Under the pieces are notes generated by a model. That model was not told where the DNA came from. It made no database searches and saw nothing but the letters and a program-made list of their open reading frames with translations. Below are positions 12,732 through 25,000 of a stretch of 64,000 bases of DNA, one piece after another. The stretch's first letter is position 1. Each line of letters begins with the position of its first letter. The stretch is taken from assembly GCA_017163975.1 (NCBI GenBank), contig JAFFSR010000218.1, positions 12,527,501-12,591,500 of the forward strand, written 5' to 3'. Made by a program: the position numbers and the translations under genes. Source of the DNA: Anastatus disparis. Taxonomy: Eukaryota > Arthropoda > Insecta > Hymenoptera > Eupelmidae.

Positions 12732-13548
12732 TAAATTACTAATATATAAGATAATTATAATTCTTTTACTATCACTACTTTTTTATTGGTGAAATAAAAA
12801 AATAATTGTCATTATAAAAAATAATTGAAAATTTTATATTTTATATACGTAAATTAATTATTTTTATTGAATACCGCACATTTAATTATTATAGTATATA
12901 AGTGTAATTGTTATCTAGTTTGTAGTAATTTCATTCATTTATTTAATTAATTCAAGCTATAGTAAATTTTCTTTGAAGAATTCTTTTTTATCGTATTGTA
13001 GGATACATTCTTGTAGATAAAATAATATCGTAATTTTAATACATGTTGTCATACGATGACCTTTATTAATCAAAAACCGAAACACACATGAGACTTGAAC
13101 AATGCAATTATGAAGTTACATAGTTGCTTAATAAAATTTGATAAATTACTTTCTCTTAATTTTAAAAAAGATTAAACTGAATAGCGTTGAATTCACGTTA
13201 GTGATTTATCAGCTAAATTGATAAGAATGAGTTGTTCCTATTGCGTAGTTAATTTGGTATTTCAAACAAAATTTTTTAAAATATTGTTGAATAAATTATT
13301 TTTAAACAATCCATTGGTGGATTGATGGACTTTGATAAAATTCATAATAACAATATTAGATTATTATTACTATTACTATTATATAATCAATCATTCATTT
13401 GCATTTTCGGTTTCAAAATTAAATAAACTTGAATGTATTAATAATAACACATAATTTAGGTTTTTCTAGATCATACTTTTTTTACAAACAAAAATACAAA
13501 TGCTTATGCTACAAATAAATCAACAATTATGTTTTACTTATTATTTTT

Positions 13549-16500
13549 TCATTTAATTATTCTAATTAATTTTATTCTTATTGGCTTAAGTGGACGTATA
13601 ACAATATCTGCCATTATTTTGACGTCTGACACACGGTCGATAGGCTCCAAATAAAAATTGTACAATATTTGACTGATAATTGACTTGAGTTCCATCATTG
13701 CAAATTTTTGTCCTAGAAATGTTAATATTCAAATTAATATTGTCTAACCATAAGTCTCAAATTATTATCTGTTAATTAATTTATGAGAAATTATTTAAAA
13801 ATCCAAATTGCCCTTTTTTACAATATAAAACGTATAAAAAAATTATGTTTTCCTTGTAAGAGTATAAGGTTTAATAATGCTGTATCATCAGTTTTTAAAA
13901 GAGTAGCGCAATGAAAATTTTAACATAATTAATAAAAATCGTATAGTATATAATAGTTGCATATTACCAATACAATTACGAGGACCTGCGCTAAATGGCA
14001 CATAAGAAAATGGATGACGATTTTCGCTATGTTCAGGAAGAAACCTATCAGGATCAAATTTATCGGGGTCAGGCCAAAAGTTCGGATCTCTATGAGTATC
14101 GTACATATGAATTAATATGTGACTATCTGCTGGCACTAGCGCGTGTTCTGGAAAATAAAATTGAAATTTTATTTTTATTAATAATATAAGCATGGCTAAG
14201 CATATTAAAAAAGAAAATAAAGAAATAAAAATTTAAATAAATATTATAAATAAAAAAATAATGTGAAGCTTAAACAAAATTTAATAAACAAAGTCGTAAA
14301 TACTTAAAAAATTAAGTTTTGGTATAAGCATATAAAAATTCTTACTCAATTGAATTTCATCGCGAGTATATCGTGCAAGGGTTGAAACTGGCGGAAAAAG
14401 TCGCAAAGATTCTTTAATGCATCTCTCGAGGTAATTCATTTCGAGAAGATCATTTGTATTTAATTGTTTATCGTTTTTATCTAAAATTTCACTTACTTCG
14501 GCTCTTGCCAGCTTCTGAAAAATATCAAATTTATTCAATATCAATATTCGAATTTTGTTGAAAAAATGATCATTAAAAATCTCAAATGAAATGATATATC
14601 GATGAATATTACATCAACTGTGATGAACGAATATTTATAACGAATTCTCACCTGAGCTTCTTTATTCTCAGCAAGTAGAAATAGTGCGAACGCCATAGCC
14701 ATTCCAGTGGTATCATGTGCCTGTAAATAAAAATTCATTTCACATGTAATTTATTGCATCACATAACGTTTTTAAACGTATACAAACGTCAAAATTACCT
14801 CAAATGTGAATGTATCTACTTCTTCCTTTATTCCATTGTGGTCTATTAAACCTTTATGTTCAGCAGCTAATAATAAATCTAACATAGCTAATCTCTTTCT
14901 ACGACCTAATATTATTTTAAAATTTTGAGTACTTTTTAAAAATATGCATGGATGTTTTTATTTATTTATATTCATACATTACCTATGTATTTATTATTAT
15001 CTGTTTCTGGATCCTCATTACTTATAGCCGATTCTTCATTTTCAACCAATTCTTTCAAATATATATTCTGATTACGTTCATGGTATTCTTTTCTATCTTT
15101 TATGACCTATTTTAAACAGTTGGATAAAGTTTTTAGATAAAAGGTTACCTAATTTTCTATATTAATTTTCTATATTTAAAAATTTAAGTAAAATTTAAGT
15201 AAAACTTTCAATTCAGTTTTCTAATATTTTGTTTAATTATTTATGTAGATATACAGGGTGCTCCAGATCATCTTTCACGGCCTTATGAAACAAAGATAAC
15301 TGATTGTAATAAAAAAAAGTGGATAAGTAATGCATCGTATACGACTAATTAAATGGTAATATTTTCAACTTCCGGTTTAAGGTGGAAGTGGCTTTTATAG
15401 ACTAAAAGTCAGTTTCATATATTTCAATTCTGCAATAATAATATGTACGTATCATTTAAAATAATTGATTCAAGTTAACTTTTCGCTTAAAAAACTTACA
15501 TTTTTATTAAACTAAAAGTTAAACATATTACATTTGATTCGCAATACACAATTCATTAAAAATTCACTTTATTTTTTTTTATCATACTCAATTATTTTTG
15601 TTTTAAAGATTTGGGCTGATAGCCTGGGACACCCTGTACATTTGGCTGCAAATCAAGTTAAAATAAAACTTGAACCTGATTCATATTATCAAAATAATTT
15701 TTTAAATAAACTTCTTTTTGTATTTAACCTTATCGGTAAATCGATGAAGAATTTTTACAGCATTTCTTTGTATTTTTCCCCACTTCCATATAAAATCCAT
15801 CATCCAGGTTGGTATGTATGGTCTAGGCATTCTACAATATGAAATTGAAAATCGTACATCAGTTTCTCATATCTATAGTTATATATTCAAAGAGGGATAC
15901 TTATAAGTTATGTTTAAAATTTATTTTTTAAATATAATATGTTAAATCCATTTTATTACATAGAACGTAGAGGAAAAATATTAAATTGAACTTAGAAAAA
16001 AATTAACTCGCCTGCTTGAGCGAAATGTTTTAAAAAATTTAATTAAAAATGAGCGTTTTTCTATCTTTGTTTTCATACATTTGAAAGGGAAAATTTATTG
16101 ATCTAAAACACGAAATCCAATTTCATGGTGGTGCTAATTAGTAACGAAGAAATTTTTATTTGAAATTTGACGTTTTAAAGTTTAATATTTCTTTTTTCAA
16201 TGTAACAAACAACAAGCTACAAAAATTTTATTCGAAATAGTAAATTTCGTATTAGGTCAAGTAGAAGTTAAGAATTTTCATGCGTAATAAACATAAAAAA
16301 TATGCTGATATTGATAATTAAAAATTATTAAAAATTATTATTGATAATTTGACTATACAGTGACAATAAAATAGCACGTTTTTTATGCTTATCGTACATT
16401 GACATATTCACTTAATTTTTTTTTTATCATTTCATTGATTTGTGCAATGCTGCTGTTTACTGTTTTAAATTAAATTTTCATAACTTATTTCTTATATTCG

Positions 16501-18821
16501 TAAGCCGAGAGTCTATTAAACTCTCAAAACGATAACTCAAAAATAAAAATTTCTTTAATTGATTTAGTTTGTTAGATCAATAACGTTTTTAATTTAAAGT
16601 AATAAAATAAATAGTAATACAAGCTATACAAGTTATTCTGCAATCACAATGGGAGGGTCAAGTATGGTATACTTCTTTGACTTATGTATATTACCTGTAA
16701 ACAACAACATTTCCTATATCGTGTACAGCTTTTTTGTATTCCTCAACTATTTCACTATCGATTTTATGTAAAGCTACTCCCATAGCTGTTTCTGCAAAAT
16801 TAATTACAACAAGTAATTATGTTATGTCTTTACTCTGGTGTATAATTTATCAGGAATAATTTTTAAAATAATCAAAAACTCTAATAAATGTTTTATGAAT
16901 CTTAGTTGAAAATAAAAATATTAAACAATAATGATTGAATTATTAAAAAATTACCACAAATTATGTTTAACGTATACGTTGTACAAAAAGGTACAAGACT
17001 TTTCTCTATTTCCTTGCCTTCATCTTTGAGAGCATCGACAAATCTTTTTCCTTGATCGTTTATTATTTCTAGATACTTTTTTGAAACGCCAAAATGAAAG
17101 GCTGGCGTCAAAATTTTTCTTCTTTGACGCCATTTTTGTCCTAATTAATTTTAATTTTTGATTTTAGAAAAATATAGTACAGAAGTTTACTTAACAATTG
17201 ACAAATTTCATAATTTACCTGTACTTGTTAATAAACCAGTTTTCAGCCAAGGATGAAGATATTCGTATATATATCCTTTATCAATTAATTTTGGACTTGT
17301 AAAGATAATCTATCAAAATTAAATTTAATGAATTTCATTTAGAAAAACATGCTTTTTAGGAAATTAACCAGAATCTGTCTATAAGCATCTATAGATATAT
17401 TAAATTAACATATCAATTTAACTTCTGACTAAATCATGGGTAATTTTCTACTAGGGTTCATTAAAATAAATATATGTGACCAAGTAAAGTATGTTTTAAT
17501 AAAGTAATTATTACAAATATCAAAAAGGTAATAAATTCAATACCTCCAAATCATCTGGGTGAAGAACACTAATAACAGCAGTTCGACATAACCAAAATCG
17601 AGTTATTGGATAATATTGTTTAGTAATTCTTCGGCCTGCTTCCCAAAATTCATCTACAATAGTCCATAATTTACGAGGATCAATAAATTTAATAATTTTT
17701 AAAACTTTCTTTCGCGGAATATTTATAAAATTATATTCATTAAAAATTTAATAAATGAATCTAATTTATCTAATAAATAAATCAATATACCTATTATACA
17801 AAGGAATTAGTTAAATAAACGATTTTAAAGATGAATATTGAAAACTCAATATCCAAATATTTATAAAGCTCAAAACCTATTATAGATAAAATAAATAAAT
17901 TCTAATTTTTGACATTAGCAAAAAAAAAAATGAAAAGTATATGTACAAGCATATATTTTCATAATTTGTAATTCATAAATAAGAATGTAAAATAAATCAT
18001 AATGTATCTTAGTATTAATTTAATTGATATTTTCAAATGTATTCAACGTTATAGTTAAAATATTTTTCTTAGTATTTTCTTATATTTAGAAATATGTGTG
18101 AAAGATGTTAACGCGATTTAAAAAAGGATTCAATATGTAGCAAATACAAATAAATGAACCATTGCACGAACCTCTGCAAAGAGGCACTCTTCTTTCTGTA
18201 CTAGTAATAAAAATAAATGTATTTATGACGAACGGAGCGACCGATGAAAATTAAAAACAACGCCATATGTTGACCATTCGGGATTTCCCGTTAATCCTTA
18301 ATCTCACTATAAAACTTTCTCTGTACAATAAAAACCTTTTTCTTGTCTTAACTAAAAATCCCATAGAAACTATTTAAGAAATATTTTGTAAAACGTCAGA
18401 ACTTTTGCGACCATCACAGCGAACACATCTCGCTTCGTTTGTCACTCCTCAACTGAATCTTATTAAAGTATTTTATATATTCATACATCAATCTTTTCAT
18501 TTAACAGTTTACCTTTTTAAAACTTAACATTGCTTTAGTAAATTAATTTGGACTAAAGCGCACAATTTACATTGTGCAATTCTTCAGTATATTATGAACT
18601 GCCTTAAAAAATGTTTTATTTAAGAGTTGATATAATATAAAAGTGATTAATTAATTATACTTACTCAAACAATTAACATAAAACGATGGTAAATTACCAA
18701 TAAGTGGATATGCAAAAGGTCCAGGAATTTTTCTTACTATTCTTCCTCTTTTATTATATCGAGTTGAAATATGGAATATTAATGGACCCAAAAATAATAT
18801 AAGTAGTATATAAAAAATCAT
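13549..18821 (-). CDS. cytochrome P450, CYP4 family (gene 3 of 4)
   Basis: Third CYP4 monooxygenase. Exons: 18821-18665, 17653-17544, 17309-17219, 17140-16955, 16791-16695, 15831-15729, 15106-14983, 14905-14799, 14720-14652, 14514-14346, 14147-13968, 13712-13549. They sum to 1557 nt, 518 aa. Anchor [28 protein letters not shown]; ExxR as ESLRLFPP; haem loop [15 protein letters not shown] with Cys near 463. The I-helix reads [14 protein letters not shown]: Ala replaces the usual Gly before His, a small residue likely to be tolerated. Exon 7 is longer than in the paralogues (124 nt) and adds an acidic stretch (EDPETDNNK). Intron 6 carries a mariner-type MITE. Confidence 0.95.
15252..15638. mobile_element. 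mariner-type MITE in CYP4 gene 3 intron 6
   Basis: 387 bp beginning TACAGGGTGCTCCAGATC and ending GATAGCCTGGGACACCCTGTA, terminal inverted repeats of the widespread ACAGGGTGTCCCA type, with TA at both edges. It is non-coding. It lies between exons 6 and 7 of CYP4 gene 3 and does not touch the splice sites. Confidence 0.8.
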
Positions 18822-18892
18822 GATTCTTTAATTAATATAACAAACGTAAATTAGGTAATTAAATTAAAAATTATGATTGGCACTTTTACACG

Positions 18893-18902
18893 ATATTTAT
18901 AT
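18893..18902 (-). promoter_or_regulatory. possible TATA box of CYP4 gene 3
   Basis: ATATAAATAT on the minus strand, 72 nt before the ATG at 18821. It resembles the TATAAATA elements before the other three CYP4 genes. This is a motif-only call. Confidence 0.4.
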
Positions 18903-20121
18903 GATTAAAAACTATAATTATCATAATACTCAATGTTATTTAATTATTAAAAAATAAATTTAAACTTTTAAGATATACGTTTTGTTACCGAAACTAAAGA
19001 AATCTAAAAACTATCTAAATCTCATCTCAACTTACTCCTCGGTTTTATAGTGACCTTAATCTCCTCAAATACAATTTTCATACAAAGGAAATTGTTATTG
19101 CCGAACAATTAAATATAATTCAGAGAAAAAAACCAAAATTAAAATTAATTGAATTGAAACAATGTATTATTTGATTGATAAAATAGTAATGAAAATATAA
19201 AAATTTTAAGATAGTAAGTTGATATTGTTTTACAAACTTTCATTGCCAGTAGACAATAAAACTCCTAAAATCCTAATTTTCTATTATAATTAGACAATTA
19301 TATTTTCAGCTAGAAAATGATATAACGCGCGCTAAATTGCACTTGCTACGGCGAAGGACATAAAGAAATGCAATGAGTGAGCGCGAAAAAAGTTAATGTA
19401 TCGAGGTCGAGAAAGAAGCATAATTAAACAAGTGTGAAATAAGACAAAGTAGAATCAGTGATAAACAAAAAAATTCATGTTTTCTTATAAGGATTTTAAT
19501 ACTTCTTGCAAACAGTTATTAGACTGAAAATTAAAAATAAAACTTTTCCATGAAATTTTGAATCATTAAAATATTTATTTATATTAAAATTGTATAAAGC
19601 AAGATAAATTTTTAATATAACAATATTTTTTTATAGAAAAGTCTCATTTGACAACGCGTTGATAATTTAAAAAAAATTGTTTTGTTTTCTAAATCCTTGG
19701 AACTTGTGATGTATGAGGTCGTCAGTGGCTCATTCGGTAGAGCGATGGATTCGCAATCTCGAGGGCCCGAGTTCGAATCCCACTCTCGGCTGATTTTTAC
19801 AAGCACCACTGTAAATTACATGTGCTTTGTTCAAAAACACACTAACGATCTCCATCGCTAATCAGCATCGTAATGATAGCATAAATATAGCGATGTTAAA
19901 TAAAATTAAAAACTTAAATTTGATTATTGCATCAGCCACTATTGGTTTCTTGTCATCATGTTTGTAAGAAACTATTACATTAATATTTTTATTTCGCAAA
20001 CATTCTTAATACGGTATGAATCAAACAAACAAGAAAAATTTATTTTCTCTATAAGTAACTACATTTTTAATTTTCATTATAAATACACTTGACTAAAAAA
20101 TAATAATCTTTTTTGTTACAG
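18903..20121. other. region between CYP4 gene 3 and the plus-strand tail exons
   Basis: No coding exon is evident apart from the SINE at 19715-19906. If the plus-strand gene has exons further upstream, this stretch is the end of its intron; the acceptor is TTTTTTGTTACAG ending at 20121. Around 19325-19440 the sequence is slightly less AT-rich (GGCGAAGGAC, GAGCGCGAAAA) and could be an untranslated first exon, but nothing decides it. Confidence 0.45.
19715..19906 (+). mobile_element. tRNA-derived SINE, copy 3
   Basis: Starts GAGGTCGTCAGTGGCTCATT with A box GGCTCATTCGGTAGAGCG and B box GAGTTCGAATCCC. The body includes CACCACTGTAAATTACATGTG and the end GCGATGTTAAATAAAA. It is one of the best-preserved copies. 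Confidence 0.9.
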
Positions 20122-22010
20122 GCCGTTTTTAAGTAACATGGGCGGTATACCAGCAGTACTTCCAGGCTCGAATATCCTCGTCGACAAACCATTACGTTTC
20201 ACGGATTCTCCGCAACATTATCCAAGTACCAATAGTGGAACTGGCTCAAATGTACCAACTCCAAGTCCACGACGTAAAAATTCAATAACAAGTAACGAGG
20301 ATGCTTATTCCCCGGAATTATCAAGGATAGATAGGTTACCGCCAGCTTATATGAATGCCGCTCAAACAACGTTTCCTGATTATGGACCACCGGTTTATAC
20401 TGTTGTTCCATCTGGTGATTATTTCAGGCCTGTTGAATCTAATTATCTTGCACCGACAGATTATCAGTAAGTAAATTATTATTTTATTTTATCTCGCATC
20501 TATTACTAAAAATTATTTTTTCTATTTACTTTTTAATTGAAGAAAGGCCTTTTTTTAAATTAAAAGTGTTTTAGAAAAAAAAACATTAATAAAAATAGTA
20601 ACACCACTATATGTAATAAATAAAAAAAGTTAAATTTATAATAGTCCAAGATCATAAAAAATAGAGAAAAATAAATCAGTAAAATAAATTATCAAAAAAC
20701 ATTTTTAAAATGTAATTAACAATATTAATTTTTAATTTAATGAGACGATCTATTAATTTAATCTCGTTTAAAGTATATAAAAATTTTATTTATAGTTTTA
20801 TAACCATTGGTTTAGTCATTTTTTCCATCAAATAAATAAAATTGAATCATCAACAGATTACATTTTTTTTATATATTCTAGCGATCGAGTGCTCGAATTT
20901 TCTGAATTTCCACACGCTTACGATAATCCAAGCAGCGTTAATAGTCCAGCGCGTACAGCTGGTCGTTTACCTCCTTATACTCATCATCGAACACCTTCTA
21001 ATGTATCCAGTACTAGCACATCGTCACAGAGTAATATCAATCCCACATTCCGATTAGAAGATGAAGGAGATTACTATTCGTCGCTTTATTCGCCAGGCCA
21101 TTCACTGGTTTGTATTTAGAATATTTTATTTAAAAATTTCATTTATAATATTTACATTAAAAATGTAATATATTTTGAATGAAGTTGATATAATAGGATG
21201 TATGATTTCTGCATAGTTACTGGCATTGCAATTTTTTAGATTTTTTATCTTTATTTAAAAATTTTTTGATATCTGTATTTCAAAAAATTTGACTATATCT
21301 ATTTTTAAATGTGCACCTGAAAGAATTGATTTAAATGAAAAATTGATATGATTATTTTAAATAATAGTTATTTAGCTTATTTTATTTGCATTACATAATT
21401 TATGTATAAATTTTTGTTTTCGTTTAAATCAGGGTTACTACCGACCGAACGCTGCGGTTGTGCCTAGTTTGGCAAGTAGTTATGGAAGTGCAAGTATGGT
21501 GAATCACGATTATCCAGGAATCCAATATTTAGCACGCCAAGGTTCTCAAGATTCCAATCCAAATGCCATCGACCGACCGAGTAATCTTGAGGTTGTCTCG
21601 AGGCTTCGTTCAAGTCTTAAGAGGTCTAATTATACGTATAGCTCGCCGAATAAAAGTACTAGTAAAAATAATTCTGGCTCCGGTTAGTTGAAATTGATTT
21701 AAAATCAAAATAAATAAATTTGAATTTTGTAAACTTATGTAATGGATATTTTATTGACAATTTAGGTACGCCAACAAATCCAACACCACCAGATTCGTTA
21801 ACCTCGGAAGACTCAAGTTACGTCTCGGCGAAGGATAGTCAAATTTCAATTGGTCGAGTACGTTTTTCACCTGTGACATTCGATCGCGAGGTACTTGCTC
21901 CTCATCCTACTCAGCCAGCACCCGAAATAACGAGCCCACGTAGCCGAGTTGGCAGTGGTCGAAGTCGAAAACCTAATATCTCTGAGTTAGATCGTGAATT
22001 TTTATCATAG
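20122..22010 (+). CDS. four 3'-terminal coding exons of an unidentified plus-strand gene
   Basis: Exons 20122-20466, 20882-21107, 21433-21682 and 21766-22010 join in one frame across three GT-AG introns with matching phases and end at TAG 22008-22010. The roughly 355-aa product is low-complexity, rich in Ser, Pro, Thr and Tyr, with PPxY-like and Tyr motifs (RLPPAYM, GPPVYTVVPSGDY, RLPPYTHH, SEDSSYVSAKDS), no membrane segment and no folded domain I can name. This looks like the cytoplasmic tail of a cell-surface protein or a scaffold. Exon 1 is open from its acceptor, one base plus PFLSN before the first ATG (20138), so the true start probably lies in upstream exons. An Ig-superfamily adhesion receptor is a guess only. 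Confidence 0.82.
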
Positions 22011-25000
22011 CACTGGCTCATCTAAGCCGGCAAACAATGCCAGGTTTTATCAGTCTTAAGGAGATATGGAAATTTTTTCAATTTCTGGGTTTTTTAAACG
22101 ATTTATTAGTTTAATCAAATATTTTTTTAGTCATTATTATGAACATTTTTTCATTGACTTGCTGTAATTAAAAAATTAAGCTAAAGTTGTAAGGAATTGA
22201 TTACAAATTTGGTAAATGCATATATTTTTCTGAACATTCTTTTTAAATTTAAAATTTTTCACAAAAGTAACATTTTTTATAAAGAAAGTATAAATATTTA
22301 AAAAATAGTTACATTATATGAGTATAAAAAAATTGATCATAGTAAAAGATCGTTTAATAAGTGGCCCCAATTCATATCCTCTTAAGCATTGTATTATCAA
22401 CTCACTGCCTTCTGCGACAGTCGTAAGAATGCTAAAATCGTCGTAGATTCACTTTAAATATATGCACTTTCAGAAAAACAAATGCGATTTCATATTTCCA
22501 AGTAATTTTAAGGCCAATATTGATTAATTCAACTGCCTAATAATTTCGAGTCTTATTTTAAATTTGAAAATACGAATTTTACTAAATATTTTTTACAAAT
22601 TTGTATAAAAAATTACAAAAGCTAATTTGAAATTATAACTTTCAACTGAAATCTTATCTACTATGAAAGGTATTTCCTTTTTGTTTTGCATGAATCTTTA
22701 ATTGAAAAAAACTAATTAAATTTATAATTGTTTCTCATATCCTCTTCGTAATATTAGGCAGTTACGATAATAATGAATCTTTTTATTGCCTTTGAAATGT
22801 AATTGATGGATAATCCATGTAATCGTAAGCGTAGGAAATCTAAAATTACTTGATTCTTTGTTGAAGATTAATCTTCGATACTCACATTCCTTAAGTGGTG
22901 TGAATTGACTTGTGGTAATAACATTGATCGCCACATTCTGCATTTCTATAGGATTAATTCTTGTATATTAAGGATGACATTCCCCAATAAAATAAGCTTT
23001 AACAAGAGATTTTATTGCCTCGATTTTGTAAAAAAAAAATCTTTTACAGCGTTCTTTGTTGCTTCTAAATGTAAAATAAGAAATTGTACAGCAAAATTTT
23101 TAATTGTATATTAATGAGGCAAATAAAAATATTTAATGACCGCTGTGTACTTGATGTAAGAATGTTCAATACGTGAAATTTTTTTCAATTTTCTCAAGTA
23201 CTTTTTTTATGAAAAAAATGTATTGAATATTTTTTCGTGAAGACATAGCTTTTCAATCAGTATTTAGTCATGGGACGAGCAAATCATATAGACATAATCT
23301 ATGGATTACATATAATTATTATTGTGTCTCTAATAAAATACTGAAAGAATTTGCAATTATCATTTTAGTATCGATATTGTAAATACACGCGTTAAAATAT
23401 CTCGAAAAAGTCATCGAATTCTTACATTCCCTGATTTGCCATAAACAGTAATTTTAGATATTTATAATTGATATTTCATGCAGTTAGTTTAATCGCGTAG
23501 AAAAAAAATTTTTTACCTGCGATAGAGAATAATCAAAATATAGTCGCACAGCAATGCGTACTTGTTTTTTTATAATCAAAATTTATTTGCTATTGTACTT
23601 AAAATTTGATTGCGTTGCTTATTAATGTTACTGCAGTTACTTTGAATAGGCTTTTTTTATAAAATAAATGTGAAATTTATGAAGTAGATATTAATCGTAA
23701 GCTTGAGATTCGTATATAAGATTTTATCGAAACGGAAAAGTGCTTTATTCACGTATAAATGTAATTTTCAATTTTATAAAAAAATTTTAGAATCATTATT
23801 CAAAAAATAACTATATTTTATATACTTTTAATTATAGAAAGTAGTGTTTAAATTTTTTAAATACTAAACCGTTTATTTCAAAGTAACTTCAGATATTTGA
23901 ATTTATCGAAACGCGTTTTGCAAATCCTATTGGACTTTTGCGATGATCAGTATTGTAGGCTACGTTGCGGATTGATACGCATGTATATATTACAAACGTT
24001 ATTATAATTTGATTATCGAAAACAAGCCAGTTATTTAATTCTCAAGGAGTTTCCAGCAAATTCACCTTTTCAAAGAATGCGTTTTGCAATAATAACGGAT
24101 GATATTAATTCCATAAGATATTAATAATTGTAGATAATAAACTATTAATTTTAATTTAATATAGTTCAAAATAAGACTAAAAAATTTAAAATATTGTATA
24201 TATAAGAAACAAATTTAATAGAATGATAATATTAAAATTTTAACTTTATGAATCGAAAAAATTTGAAAATATATTAGTTGTTTATAAGTTTTTTTAATAC
24301 TAACTTCCTTGGATATTCATTTTAACACGGGTTGCAATAACTATTGATTTAATGAAAATTTTATAACTAATAGAGTATAATTATTGAAACGTAAAAATTT
24401 GATTGCAAACGAATTTATAATAATGTTTGCTTGAAACTCCTGAGATTTATAAATTATATCAATAATTAATAGAATTATTTCCTCACATATCTATAACATC
24501 ATTTGAAATAGTGTAAATCTTATTTGTGCATAAGAATAATTTATTATTATGTGATAAAAATTGTGCGAAAGAAACTCGAAGAAGATGAATAGGTTGTTTA
24601 TAATAATTATAACAATATAAATTTGTTATGATTTTTAAGTAGAATTTTGTTTGCTTAGCAGTGCAAATTTAATATTCGATTAAATTGTTTTATGGGAAAA
24701 GCTATCTTTGATAAAAGCTTTAAAAATTTAAAACCATATTTATTAATAACTTTAAAATATTGATTTTATTCATCCAAATTTAATTTTCAATTAATCAAAC
24801 ATTAATTTTTTAATCTTGTATATTTATTTTATATTTTTGTTAATTTTATTGTTTTAACGTTTTGTAAATTTTTATTCAAATTTTTAATTTTTTAATTTGA
24901 ACGTTTATAGATATTATAAATTTTTTACTCAAAAACAATTGATGCCAAAAATGTATTTATATATCTTTGATCGTTTTTCCATTAAAAAAAAATTAAGTAC

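Larger units (their letters stand above)
9157..13548. other. 4.4-kb intergenic tract rich in repeats
   Basis: Between the CYP4 gene 2 promoter and the stop of gene 3. No coding sequence is supported. It holds a perfect 64-bp palindrome (10287-10350), a minus-strand SINE with a MITE inside it (10743-11056), a fold-back MITE (11895-12513) and a plus-strand SINE (12538-12731). The rest is AT-rich sequence with simple ATT runs near 13360. Confidence 0.6.

Noticed and set aside
15534..15842. 102-residue plus-strand open frame
   Set aside because: It spans the mariner-type MITE and the antisense of CYP4 gene 3 exon 6.
19718..19790. tRNA gene (also the heads at 12538, 30246, 35500, 37880 and 10980)
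   Set aside because: A and B boxes are good, but each is followed by the same body and A-rich tail and the arms do not pair well, so they are SINE heads, not functional tRNA genes.
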